Below, one piece after another: positions 22,954 through 36,300 of a stretch of 64,000 nt of DNA. The translations under genes and the position numbers were made by a program. Under the pieces are notes generated by a model that made no database searches, was not told the DNA's origin, and saw nothing but the letters and a program-made list of their open reading frames with translations. The DNA comes from Leucaena leucocephala. Lineage: Eukaryota > Streptophyta > Magnoliopsida > Fabales > Fabaceae. Every line of letters begins with the position of its first letter. Within the stretch, counting starts at the first letter, position 1. The stretch spans positions 13,782,001 through 13,846,000 of the forward strand of contig CM073550.1 in the NCBI GenBank assembly GCA_037074615.1. The letters are read 5' to 3'.

Positions 22954-25865
22954 TACGCCAACTTATGATGAAATTAGTGAGCGCCTACAGAGTTAATCAC
23001 AATTGAATAAATTTTAAATGTTATATTTATACCCTTTGGTTATATATAGATTTAAAAAGAAGAATAAATAAATTACATGATCAAATTATCAACATCTAAA
23101 AATAAATTCATATTATATACTTAGTAGTATATCTAAATCAGTCAATTAATTCTTATATTAATTATAATTAATTAATTTTATTTAATTATTTAAAGATTGA
23201 CTAACTCTGATATTAAAGAACAGGGGGTATTATTAATAATTGATAATTATATTATTTTAAATTATATTGATTGTTGACAAAATATTACCAAGAAAAATTA
23301 TATTTGACAAAAAGTCAAAAATGCATCTTTCCACAAACCGGTTGGAAATTAGAAGTTCAGTTGGAATGATTCTCAATTAAGCATTTTTCTCAATATTTAT
23401 TCTTTCATTTCAATACGTCGGAAGCTAAAGTAGAGAAATATAAGCTGAAAAATATAGAAAACATAAATATGTGAAAATTGCTTAATAAAAATGATCCCAG
23501 CTGAGTTTTCAATATTCTTAACTTGGCTTTTGAGAATTCAATAGATATGTGGATAGTGGATAGGGGCATTTTGATCAATTAATTTTGTTTTTGAAATGTC
23601 AATAATTGACTAAAGTTTATAATGGATACTTTCAAAATTTTAGGGTATTAAAGTGTCATTTTGTTTCTTATATAATCCCAAAACTGTCATTTCTCATTTC
23701 TCCCACCCCCTCCCGCCCCCCCATTTTAAGTTTGTATGAATGATTATGCCAGAGAGATTCTCTCCTGTTAGGTGCTCAATTCTAACTTGTTATAGATTCA
23801 AACAAAAACAATATAAAATAATTTACTAACATATAGAGTTGGTTTAGGGAATAACATCTCGTTATATTTTAATTTTAAATTTAATTTTTAAAAGAGACAT
23901 GTATCCCAAGGGATAACTATAAACCTTGAATCTAAAATAATACCTAATAATAAGATAAAGTAAATAATATTTAAAAATATGAAAAATATTGATAACATTA
24001 TAGAGATAAACGCCACACACACACACACATTAGCCTTTGGTTAGGTAGCTTTTATAATAGAAGCCTAACAAAAAGTTTGAGAGAAATATGCAGGTGGGCC
24101 GTGGTGGCGTTCATTGCTCATCATCAGTCTGATATCATCTGGCCACATGCTTTAAACTTTTCATTAATTTGGCTGCAACAAAACAGGTAACTTTCACATA
24201 CTTGGGTTGGTTTCAACAACATTTATTCGACTAATTAAGCCTTCTGTTATGACAAATCCGTAGTAAGGTATCTTGTTGAGCAGCATGCAGCCTCTGGGCT
24301 TGGGGAAATGCAAGATGCAGATTTTAGAGTTTCATAAGAAATTGAAGAAGATACAGATTTCAAGGCTAGAAAAGTTTAAGCATAAATAACTGATATCATA
24401 ACAGTTGCTGACTTGGAAGAGGCAAAAGATGCCCTCTATTATTGTATATATACTAATACCATAGTCCATAGCCATACACACACAAACATAAAGCCATAGC
24501 CATACACGCACAACATATTTATTGTACTATATTTCTACTTTCTTCTTTTCCTTTTTCTTATCTACTACTTGTTTTATACAAGATTTTATTTTTGTTTCAT
24601 CTTGCCTTTTAACAACTTTTTTGCCAAATGAGCTAAGTCCAAAACCTGAGTCTCCATGTGTTTTGAAAATGGAAATTATAGGTCATTATAGAATGTCTTG
24701 TGGATACAGAGAAGGGACGAGTATAGAGAGATGTACAGATGACCTTCTCTGGATATTGCTAGAGACGAGAAGTTTTCTAAGTTAAAAGAGTCAGATGCAC
24801 AAAGAACCCATAATACTTGGCATATCATACACTTACAAAAGACGGTTCTTCTTGCATCTAGAAGCCACTCTTTGCTCTTAATGAGTGGTGCTGTTAGTTT
24901 TGATTTACAAAAAACAAGCAATAAAAGCTTATGAAGAAACATATAAACACATCAAACATTTTTTTTTTAGACCTACTTTGACATGGTTATATATTTCCCC
25001 ATAATTGACTTGGTTCACTTACCTTTTCATAGACCAAATCTACTATCTACCATTCTATGTAATAACTAAAGGGTAGGGAGGCCTGCCAACTTTTTGGCTT
25101 TGACCCTTTTTTATCCGCTTCTGATTTAACAGGAGCTTTCAAAGAACCATTACAACATTGTTGTCTCCTTGCTGGGCTTTGCAGATCCTTCATTTGGCAA
25201 TTTCTCCATATCTTTTACACTCTGCCGTCATGGAGAAAGACACAATAGACAATAAACTGATAGCATAGAAAATACCAAGAGCAAGATTTGCCCAAGATAA
25301 TCACCCCTTGCCGATGCTGCACCATAGAAAGAAAGAACAGTGTACTTATGTACTGATAGAAAATAGAAATCAAAGTTTTAAGATAACAAAGTAATGTGGC
25401 TTGAATGTGATGATTTCACTCATGAGCAGACGAATTTGATAGTACTAATGTAATCATTACCAATTAGTCCTAACCCCCGACAGAAACTTCACAGGTAATC
25501 AATGTAACATGTAAGATGCCTATACTTCAATTTTCTTTTATGCAAGCTTTTAGTCTAAGAGGGGGCAAATCAATTTAGCATCTACACTATTACCCAGGGA
25601 TGAAGCTAATCTCGATATAAGTTGCCAACCTGGTACCTAGAACGTGCATCAGAAGCAGTACAGTTCCATCATAAACAAAATAACCCCCAAAAACAAAAAA
25701 TGTCTCCCCCATCCCGGATATGCATATAAATCATTGTGCGCATACAATAATATCACTACTGATGAAGTAGTGAAAAATCAGTAATCACTCTGTAGTGTTC
25801 GGCTGTGTGGATAGCAGCTAGAGCGTAGAACAAGCAGCAGAGTATTTATGAGAATTTTTAAGCAG
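22954..25865. other. Gene-poor spacer between the RING and DUF7036 genes
   Basis: Contains a degenerate Stowaway-like MITE (about 23025-23235, ending ATATTAAAGAACAGGGGGTA), a short CA repeat near 24013-24027, and unassigned sequence. 25100-25865 lies downstream of the DUF7036 gene and may hold its 3' UTR or a last exon. The short ORFs here show no family resemblance. Confidence 0.4.
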
Positions 25866-28800
25866 TCAGAAGCATAGGATGAATCTTATCATCAGTACCA
25901 ATTGGAGCCAAGCATGAGAAATGAGATGGAAGTTCCTATTAGAGAATATAAACTTACATGAAGAAAATGAAGCAAGTAACCGAGGTGTTGGCTTTACAGT
26001 TCTTCCTTTGCCGAGGCCAGGCTTAGAGCCATGGGATGCTTCAGTTATAGGTGCCTGATTTGGGGATATCTTGGCCGTAGGGCTGACAGAAGGTGAGGGG
26101 GGAGGAGCCACATAAGATTTAAAGGATGGATTAGAATAAGATTTTGGGGATGATCTTGGAGGATTTGAAAAGCCACTATATGGACAGGGGTCAGGTGGAT
26201 GCTCCATCTCAATAGAAGGCGCAGGTGATGACGCTTGGCAATCAAAACATGGGGATTGGTTAGCCGCAGTTGGGGATACTGGTGAGTAAGAAGGAGAATG
26301 ATATGGTGAAATTGAAGGTTCGGCAGGATCAATTAGCTGTGGGGATGGAGCAGGGGCAGAAGATGGTGCGTCCCCATGAAACAAGCCCTTAAAATAAGAT
26401 GATAATCTGACTTCTTTGACTTTGCCAAAGTTTGAGTTACCACGGCCAAGATTTTTCTCGGTGAAGCCTGATATTATTCTAGCCAATTCAAGGTATCTCT
26501 GATGTGGAATTACTCCAAATGTTGAAGTGACTGAAACCTCCACAGTCACTGGGGGAGCTACCGTTGAGCCAATTTTATTTGCTAGTTGAACGTAAACATT
26601 CTGCAAGAAATGTAGAAGCAGGATCAAAGACAGGCACCCCACAATATAAGCATTCCTTATCTTAAACAAAATATTGTACATAAAAAAATCTTCTCGAGAA
26701 CTAATTTTCCATAGTCTATGTTTTCTACATTAATCTAAAGTTTTGCCTTCTCTTTCAATGAATATTTCAATATAAATAGTATATTAACAAATATCCAACA
26801 ATTAAAAGGTTATAATGGCAAAAACCAAAGGAACTATCAAAGAAATCAGAAATCTATATGCACTTTCAAAACCATATTGCACTTCCTACTACCCAAAATA
26901 AAGATGAAATAAATAATGAGACTATACCTCATCAGGTCTTAGACCCAAGTCCAATCTCAGCTCACTCCTGAAGTCATCAAAACCATCCAGTATTTCATTT
27001 ATTGAACTATTGAGAGTAAAATTAAACAAAATCTCAGGAATCCAAACAATAGGACCCAGCTGCACTGGTATTACAGTTATGCCTCCAGGAACTGTTGCAA
27101 TCTCAAACGTAGACGCATTCCCAAAGATTGATGTTGTCAAAGTCAGATTAGATTGCTTGAGGAACAGTTCAACTAATGATGACCTCAGCAGACTCAAGTA
27201 CACTGAATTTATTGGCACATTAAGTGGATTAGAGAGAACACCAAACGTTACATTTGCCAAGTTAGGTGTATCACTTTGGTATATGGACAGAACAGCCACC
27301 TGTTAGGAGCAAGAAGCCTAAAAGTCATTTTCCGTATTTGAACTAAGACTATAAAATGAGCAGAAGATTGAGGACAAACCTCTGTATTTGGGACACCTAT
27401 TTCACTGTATATATCATATTCTAGTGTTTTAATGTACGGAATTAGCTGTGAAACTGGCTTTTCCAGTTTGAAGGACGCTTGAACACTAGCTGAAATCCAC
27501 GAAAGTAAAGATATCAAGAAACTTATAAAACCCAAGAAAAAGTTAGACTTAAAGTACTTTAACAAACCACGTATATTGCCCAGCACAAAATACATGAACA
27601 GAAAAGGACTTTGTTTTCACCATCATAAATTTTATCATAATCATAACTAAACTGCAGGATTGAATCTCAAAAACAGACAAATTACAATAGACTTGAGTTG
27701 TGCGTTACTGCAGAGATAAGCTGCAGCATTCATTGGCATCACAGATATAATCATTAATTCAAGTTTTGTGAGTGTTGGTAATAAGTGCAGTAGGATCTAC
27801 AACGGCTCCTTTCCTTCTTTAGTTATCAGTGTAGTCAACTCTTTATTGCTATCAATTCTTGGTTGTTTCCTTTTTGAATTTGTCATTAATTGTATGTGTT
27901 TTCTTTCTTTCCTCTGTTGCTTGATTCTCAGGAACTCCATAGCATTTCCTCTACCTTGAATTCTATATATATAAACACAAAGCTTCAAACCATGAAATAT
28001 ATTCAAATATTTTACAATATGCATTAACCACCAGTCCAATTAGTCCTCACAGGCCTTAGCAACAAAGGAATACAGGGACTAATTAATTAGCACTATTGAC
28101 TGGCATTACATTAAACATAGGGACCCCTCATCGTTAGCAACTGTTAGCATTTGGTGCTGTACTCGACCACCTCTATATATCTTTGAAATTTTTAAGTTAA
28201 ATCTTTCTTCCTTATATCGTACATGCTCTTACTCGCCAGTTTTGATATGAGTAAGAGCTAGATATGTCATGTCAGAACCGATTAGAATAATTTAGAAAAG
28301 TTTCTTTCTTTCTTTCAACCAAAAAATTGATATGCAAAAATTAGGCAAACCCTCAGGAACACCAAGATTTGAATCAATTTCATTCTAAATGATATCATGT
28401 TTCATTTTTAGCTTTAAATCTCAGGAAACTTCATAGATGAAAAGCTGACTAGAAAAATGGGAGGTTCTTGTATAGAATATGGGTTTTATTGAGTGAAACG
28501 CATTTAGTTGTGTCATGTTAACAACTAGTAAATTGATTCGCGTCACTTAAATCCTCTTATGTTTTCATGGTCACATGAACAACAACCATTAAATTGAATC
28601 GTATTCTTAATTTGTCCCAAGTAAAGAAATTTAATGGATTTCAAACTTAGGTCTTCCATTGCAAAAAATAGATTCAAAATAACTTCATTCAACATAGACT
28701 GCATTTATATCTGACCAAACAAAATAGAAGAATGACTAACATGTAATTGTCAATCTTACTTCCAAAACTGAATTTCAGAGAACTAACTCCTGTAGAGAAA

Positions 28801-29959
28801 TAGTATTACTTTAGTTTTTAATCCTTTTCTCCTCGTTCTTTTTATCTAAGAGCACTTGTGTCAAGCATCTCAACATGTATAAAAGGCCAAACTCATATGC
28901 CCTTCTGAAATCTCTCTAGGTCAATACTGCCAAAAAAGGCATTCTATAAAGAAGGAGATCCACAATTTTCTCGTCCCAGATTTAGCCATTCCTATTTTTC
29001 ATTATGGGTGGTGCAAAGGAGTCTATCAGCGCTTCCAAAGGTGCAATTGTTAAGTTGATTGTTTACCAGAAAATTATAAGTTTTATGTTGAATATATAGC
29101 TTTTAACTTTATATATAGACTGCAGTTAATGTATGTTTCCATAAATAGCCCCTTTAACTAGATATAAATTAAACCAAAGAACAGAAAATAACATGCTTAG
29201 TTTTGGGGATAATATTAAAGACATACTATTTTCAGGACATATGTTTGGTGATCTATATACATATCACTAAACATATGTCAAATCTGCAACTGCGCATAAA
29301 CAAGACGTTTAACACAGTCGTGAGATAGTACAGCCACTCCTCATACAATAATCTGGCTGACAACTGCACCCCGAGCCTCCCAAAGCAGAAGGAATCCAAA
29401 ATTGAAAGATAGAAGAAAAAGTTAACAGCACTTAGTTCATAGCGTCGCAAACAAAATCTGACATCGATCGACAACTATAGACCCGAGATCATCAATAAAC
29501 CCCCCTTGAATGTTACCAAGTCCATCAGGACCAAGGAAGAAAATGACCAAATAGACAGTAATGAGAATCATTAGAAAACTAAAATCAATCAATCAAAATG
29601 TGAAATAAGAAATTCCCATTTACGAGAATTACCAAATCATGCCAATTTGTTCAAAACATGGTAAAGGGGGGAAAACCTAACCATTAAAGAGGGAAGGAAG
29701 GGGAAAACTCACCGCTTTGCTTAATTGCATCACTGGCATCATACCGAGACTTTATCACGAATCTAGGGTACACCCAGAAAACCCCAGAAACCAAAGCCGA
29801 CAGACTCAAGATCAAAATGAAGATGCACTTGAAACTTAACTCATATGCAAATCTTTGAAGAACCGCCGAACATCCCCGGCAGAGGACTCCCGACGAGGCT
29901 GGATCTTCAGGGTCATGACTCTGCCGTTGCTGCAGATTTTGCTGTTGAATTTTACCCAT
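25866..29959 (-). CDS. DUF7036-type membrane-anchored proline-rich protein
   Basis: Exons 29713-29959, 27380-27489, 26928-27299 and 25866(or 25958)-26600, with good GT-AG junctions and matching phases (487 aa if read to the stop at 25866). The start is ATG 29959; the frame upstream opens only with GTG. Residues ~43-63 form one transmembrane helix (CIFILILSLSALVSG...), and a large presumably extracytoplasmic region with N-glycosylation-type sites (NVT, NLT, NSS) follows. The C-terminal ~140 residues are Pro/Ser-rich (SAPAPSP, SPYHSPSYSP), like cell-wall hydroxyproline-rich proteins. I recognise the family as plant DUF7036; no biochemical role is known to me. The 3' end is unsure: TTCAT|GTAAGT at 25958 is a strong donor, so the last residues may come from another exon. 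Intron 1 (27490-29712) is 2.2 kb. The leader at 30000-30260 is CT-rich. Confidence 0.75.
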
Positions 29960-31074
29960 TCGCAAAGCATCTGGAATACCCAAAACCTTCACAAACTCTC
30001 TCTCTCTCTCTTCTTCTCTCTCTAACCAGAGGTGGCACCACGCAGTGTGTCCCTCAACAACAACAAGAAGAAGGGGCTCGACAAGTGTACAAGAGACAAG
30101 TGTTGATGGTGGGCAAGGCTATTCAATTAACATTTAACAACTAGAGAGAGACACATTGCCCCACTCCTTCTCTCTCTAAAAAGGTTCACTATCCACTACA
30201 CTCTACATACAAATTACAAACTCTCTCTCGCTCTCTCTAGATTTTCTTCTATGTTATTGCAGACGATGCTTTTTAGGCTACCGAACGTTGAGGAGAAGCA
30301 AAGGCGAAAGAGAAAGGGGAAGTGTCTTGGGGCATAAAGTGAGAAAACTGTATCAGCCACATTACCGTAGCCACGCCAAAAACAAAATATATATATTATT
30401 ATTATTATCAATTAATAATAAATAAATAAATAAATAAATAAATTGAGTGTAAAATTGATAATAAATGATATTTTTTATTAACACCAAATACTCAAAAAAA
30501 AATGGCGAAATGACCCACTTATCTATAATTTTACACATTTTTTTACTCGTGTTAAAATTGAATTGTTCCAGGATTTGGCATGATTAACTCAAAATATTAA
30601 TTTAACCTAAAATTATGTCTTAAATAATTTTAGATTTAAACGATTTTTCAGTCAAAAGTAAATTTAAAGCTAAAGTAATATTGTTTTGCTTTTGACTATT
30701 AACTTTTTTTTATATTTAAATATTCTGAAACTAATTATTTAATATACTATACAAACAAATTTATGTCATGTTAATAACGTTTTTTATAAAAATATATTTA
30801 AATATAAATTTAATTACACTAATTGATTTTTACCTTAATTTTATATTTCAAATTAAGAAGTGATATTAAATTATTTATTTATAATTTATAAATAGTATTG
30901 TTTGTTTATAAATTTTATATGATAAATGATAAAAACATGAGTGTGTATATAAATTATGTTAATTTACCAAAATATAGAATAACATAAATATATGTTAGTT
31001 TCTTGTTTGGGAATGCGATAAATATGGATGGGATTCCTTAACAAGTCAATCAGAGGAAAATATGGGAATTAGGG

Positions 31075-31525
31075 GGCTGTTTGATTGAAACCAAAATTTA
31101 GGTTTTAAATTTAAAACAAGTAATTATATTTATTTAAATAGATTTTTAAATTAAATTATAATTTAAAATTAAAATTTTAGATAAATTAGTCGAAGTAGTT
31201 TAAGGAATAATAAAATAACTGATAAACTAACTAATTACTATATTATCTTTACTTTTTCTTATACCCCTCTCCTCTATCTTACTTTTTCTTATATTCTCTC
31301 TTTTTTTATATTATCTCTCATTTCTCCTCTTATCTCTCCTCATTTAATACTCATATCATTTTTCATAATTTACTAATAATAAAAATACTTTTAAAAATAA
31401 CTATTTAAATACTCACTTATTTAAAACTATTTTTTTCATAAACTTTTATCTAAAAATTATTTTTTTATAAACTATCTAATTTTTTTTTTATAAATCTATT
31501 TTTAAAATTTTATCTAAATACAAAA
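31075..31525. mobile_element. AT-rich MITE family (GTTTGG type), copy
   Basis: Begins TTAGGGGGCTGTTTGATTG, has the family's CTCTC-rich centre (31258-31350), and ends near TCTAAATACA. The order of blocks is shared with copies at 32.3, 32.9, 38.8 and (inverted) 49.8 kb. Boundaries approximate. Confidence 0.55.
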
Positions 31526-32094
31526 TTACATTGTTGTAAGCTTATGCTTTTGTGCTTAGGAAGCTAAGGAATTGACTAATGCACACCACACACGTGGACT
31601 GTGAATGACCCAGGGGAATATATCTACAGGGTTAAGCGCTTGACAAGAATAATGAAATGGATTAAGATGCTAATATAAAATTAATTCTATCAACTTAACT
31701 GTCACGCTGGACGAAATCAAATAATTATATATTTGTGTGGTATTAAAAAAAAACTCTAACGCGGAACACTAATAATCAATTATAAAAAGATGACTCATCC
31801 TGCACTTTATTAGGTTAAATTTAAATATCATAAAGTTAATTAGAAGTAATTTTTTAAAAAATAATATTTTTTTATATTTATACTAACTCAATTTAATACT
31901 TCATGTTAAGCAATTGTAGTCCCCCTCTACTAACATTGTACCTCATTTTTTCAAACAAAAAAATATATCCTAAGCAAAAGAAAATAGGGATTTCTAAATT
32001 TAAAAATGTTAAATATGTTCATAAATAAAAAAAATAGTATAAAAATATATATTATTAAATAAAAATTACAAAAACATCTCCTTCTCACAATGAC

Positions 32095-32300
32095 TTTTAT
32101 TTACTATACAAAGATTAAAAACTGAATTTTAACCGCTTTTTTAAAAGAAGTCCTTGCTATTCATATAAATTTAAATTGCTTTTTTTTTTAATTTTAGGTG
32201 GTTGGGGATTTTTAAACTATGAGTGAAATTTCAGGCTACCTTCAAACCGTCGTTGAGCTGATATTCATTAATGGGCTTATTATTCTCAATTCACTTATAC
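32095..32300 (+). repeat. Dispersed AT-rich repeat, copy 2
   Basis: Plus-strand match to the 19990-20180 repeat: AAAGATTAAAAACTGAATT, AGTCCTTGCTATTCATATAA, GGTGGTTGGGGATTTTTAAA, CTCAATTCACTTATA. Its end abuts the next MITE copy. Confidence 0.6.
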
Positions 32301-32306
32301 GTATTA

Positions 32307-32806
32307 TGTGTTTGGCAACTCAAAATTTAAATTTAAAAAAAATAAAATAAATAAATATATTTATTTAAATAGACTTTTAGACTAAACTATTACTTAAAAC
32401 TAAAGTTTCAGATAAGCTGGTCAGAGTAGTTTATAGAACAATAAATAGTTTATGAACTAACCAATTACTATATTACCCCTACTTTTTTTATACACTCTCT
32501 CCAATTTTTTCTTACACCTTCTCTCTTCTCTCCTCTCTTCTATTTTTTCTTATACTCTCTCTCTTTTCTTTCTTACACACTATCTCATCTCTCATCTCAT
32601 CGCTTATCTCTCCTCATTTAATACCCATATTCTTTTTTATAATTTATTAATAATAAAAATACTTTTAAAAATAACTATTCAAATATTCATTTATTCAAAA
32701 TTATTTTTTTCATAAATTTTTTTTTTAAATTATTTTTTTATAAGCTGTCTAAAAAAATTTTCTTTTATAATCCCATTTTCAAAATCCTAATTAGATAGGC
32801 CCATAA
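32307..32806. mobile_element. AT-rich MITE family (GTTTGG type), copy
   Basis: Left end TTATGTGTTTGGCAACTC; the complement of the right end begins TATGGGCCTATCTAATTAGG. The centre is a CTCTC-rich tract (32485-32610), and the arms hold AATAAATATATTTATTTAAATAG. No coding sequence. Confidence 0.55.
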
Positions 32807-32899
32807 AGTAAGTTCAATCTAAATCTTGATCGGAGCTCATTCCAAATCTTAGATGCATTATAAAGTCATTAAATGCTCTTAACAATTGTTGGCTACAAA

Positions 32900-33360
32900 G
32901 ACTTTCTAAGTGGGCACTAAAGTTTTAAAAATTATTTTTAATAAAATTTTAATTTAAAAAAAATAAATAAATAGGTATATTTATTAAAAAATAATTTTAG
33001 TTAAAATTATGATTTTGAATAAGTTACTAAAAATATTTTTAGAACAGTAAAAGAACTTATATACTATCTAATTATTATTATATCCTTATTTTTTTACACT
33101 ATCTCTCCTCTCTCATATCTCATATCTATCATCCCTCCTCTCTCATCTCTCATATCTCTTCTCTATTCTCTATGCCCTCTCATCTCTCTATCATCTCTCA
33201 TACTTTTAATTAAATCGTATTATATTTAGTAATTTATCAATATAAAAGGTAATTCTATTATTAATCATCTAAATATTTCTATTTTTAAAATATATTTTTA
33301 TCAAAATTTATTTTTTTTAAATCTATTATTTAAAAACTAATATAAACAAACCAACAAACC
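32900..33360. mobile_element. AT-rich MITE family (GTTTGG type), copy
   Basis: Same block order as neighbouring copies: AATTTTAATTTAAAAAAA, AACAGTAAAAGAACTTATA, a CTCTCATCTC-rich centre, and an end near ATATAAACAAACC. Boundaries approximate. Confidence 0.5.
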
Positions 33361-35154
33361 CTGAGCCAACCTTGAACAAGATTGTTGTAGCGCTCCCAAG
33401 CCTGAAACAAAGGATCGATGGATAACAAAAGCAAAACCATATCATTGACAAATTTGAACTTGTTCTTTCAAAAATAGGGAGAGAAAGAGAGAATTTTATA
33501 TGACTCTAAGAACCACTGTTCATAAAATGAAAATTAGTATAAAGGTACGACAGAAAACAAATATGTAGTTATTTAAAAATGAAAGTGCTAAATTTGTTCA
33601 TAAATAAAAATTAGTATAAAAAATATAACAATTACAAAAAATATAATACTCCATCCCATATTAAATGTAAGAGTTAATAAACAATTATTTTATATATAAA
33701 TATAAGATATCATCCATTTTATTTTTTAAATTTATTTTTTTACATAAACTCTCCTTATTGTTTCATATATTAATGAGATTTTTTTTATCAAAAGATAATT
33801 TTTTTTATAAAAATAATTAGAGGGTTTTTAGTAGAATTAATATATTTTTATAAATAAATAATTTAATTAATTTTTTTTATATATAAACTAGTTATTTAAG
33901 AATTATGAAGAGTAATATTTTTATATTTGTACCTTCCACGTGATGAAAAGGAAATATTTTTCTTTCCTAGTGAAAACCAACAAGGCCTCTATGGGTGGAA
34001 TGAGTTCCAAGCAAAACACAAATGGAATGATGGTCTTGATTCCACAGGGCCTAGTTCTCATAGCTAGCCAGAGAGGGTTCCCCAATCTTTGCACATTTAT
34101 TTTCTTTTTTTTTAAAAAAAATAAATTATTATAATAATATAATTAAATAATTATATTTGTTTTATTTGAGATCTGAAGCTTTTGAACTTGCTCGTTAAGC
34201 AATCAGCAAGTTGCATCCTAAAAATAAGAGTGGAATTATTTAATGTTAGGTTGAAGCTGGGATGTCGGAGTAAGGATTAGGCAGCGAATATTATCATCAG
34301 ATTCGCCAACGCTTTCCACTTCAACGTCACGATGAGTTGAACGTCCCTTGTCCATTAGTTGTCTGGGCACTCTCGCGACAGCCTTCTTATTTTTTTCTAT
34401 TTAATTTCTAAATATATTTTAAAAAAATTAAGTTAAAATAATACCCATGGATAAAAATTTTATTTTACTAAATATAGTATTCTTTTATTAAAAATAACTC
34501 TTATATATTAAATGTAAAAATATCTCCTAATCAGGATTTAAATTTTAATTCTATGTATAGTAAAAATTAGCTCTTTCTATTAAATTCAACTCTTATTGAT
34601 AAAATGATCTAATTTTAAATAGATGTAACTCACTCTTAATAAATACAACTTTTTTTCAATAGCAACATATCTTTAATTATATATAAATTATTTTTTTAAA
34701 ACAAAATTATATATATAATTAAAGATAAATTGCACATTACTAAAAGATAAGTTATATCGAATAATTTGATTAATAAAATTTTTAAATATATACTTTTAAT
34801 TAATTTTTCCTATTTTTATTAATAATAAGACTATTTTTTTTTTAAATATGATTACCATAAATCATCCTTGAATTTATTTTTTGTTTTTTTTGTTTTGAAG
34901 AGTATCCTTACTTGGAAACAAACTTTATCCTCAGTTGGTAATAAGCATATTTCTAACATGGGACATATTATCTTTTTTTAGTTTTTTTAATTTCAGGAAT
35001 ATCTACCTTTCACAGTAAATTAATATATATTAAAATATGAAATGTGACAATTAATTATTTTTATAATTTCTAGGAGTATTATCTATTAAGAATAGAAAAT
35101 AAATATTGCCTGCAGTATGAAGGGCAAAAAATATCTCTTCCTAGCTCGCAATTA

Positions 35155-35275
35155 GGTTTATTTATTACACAAAGATTAAAAACTGTATTTTAATTTTAAC
35201 CACTTGTTTTTTAAAAAAAAGTCCTTACTACTCATATAAATAAGTTTACTTTTTTTTTAATTTTAATTTATCTAA
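35155..35275 (+). repeat. Dispersed AT-rich repeat, partial copy 3
   Basis: Shares AAAGATTAAAAACTGTATTT and AGTCCTTACTACTCATATAA with the copies at 19990-20180 and 32095-32300, then diverges. Confidence 0.5.
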
Positions 35276-35517
35276 TAGTAGCAGTTAAAGGTTTTGGTTT
35301 ATTTTAATTTTCTTTTCTACCTTTCTTCCCCTGTTGAAAAGGTGATTGTAGATTTTTTTTTTATTTTTTAATTGAAGATTAAAGAAACTCTTATCTTAAT
35401 CTACGCGAGTTTACTAGTAAGGATTTATTTGGAACACAAAACCAAATAAAAGACAAAATAGAAAAATAATAAGTTGAAAAATAATAAGTACAAAAAGGTT
35501 ATGTACCTTTTATTTTA

Positions 35518-35552
<35 letters not shown>

Positions 35553-35625
35553 TTTACATATGTGTAATTAAACAATGAGTGCAATCACTCAATAAGATTA
35601 CATTTCCATCCTTCATACTAAGGCT

Positions 35626-36300
35626 GGGTTTAGATTAGTTTTTAAATAATAGATTTTAAAAAAAATAGATTTTAAAAAATAGATTTTGAAAGAATAGATT
35701 TTAGAAAAAAAGTGATTTTAAAAATTGGAGATGTTTGGATAATTAGTAGCAGAATCATTTTTTTATAGACAATTTAAAAAGATATAAATTAATATGATAA
35801 TTACATAAAGAATAAATTTGATTTTAAATTTTTTTATTTAAATGATTACAAAATAATACATATACATATGTATTTGAGTAAGGTAAAAATTTATAATATT
35901 CACCTAAATTTTAATTTTTTTTCTTACTGAAAATTTTATTAGAGTTAACCAATCTAGATGACAGTCGAAAATATGGAAGATAGTAATTTTTATTGACAAA
36001 TTCATCTTTTTCTCAAAATTTTACAATAAGAAATTAAAATTTTAGATTTTAAATAGTATTTATTTTTACTTATTTTTAATAAAATTTAAATTATTAATAA
36101 AAATGTGCTGTAGCTTACAAAATGTGTGACCGCTATGACAAAAGTGAAGTGTGTGCAGATTGTACTAAAATCATGGTTTTATCCTTAAAACCATAGTTTC
36201 AATACGAGAATCGATTTTTCATGTTTTATTATTATTTGGGAAAAAATGAAAAAAACTATAGTTATGCTCTAAAATCGATTTTATAACTTACATGCCAAAC
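35626..36300. mobile_element. AT-rich MITE-like element
   Basis: Left end GGCTGGGTTTAGATTAGTTT followed by repeated AATAGATTTTA blocks; the right-end complement begins GTGTGTGTTTGGCATGTAAG. Longer than the other copies and possibly composite. Confidence 0.4.

Noticed and set aside
24522..24942. Two opposed ORFs of ~88 codons
   Set aside because: Low-complexity Phe/Ser-rich translations without family motifs or splice context.
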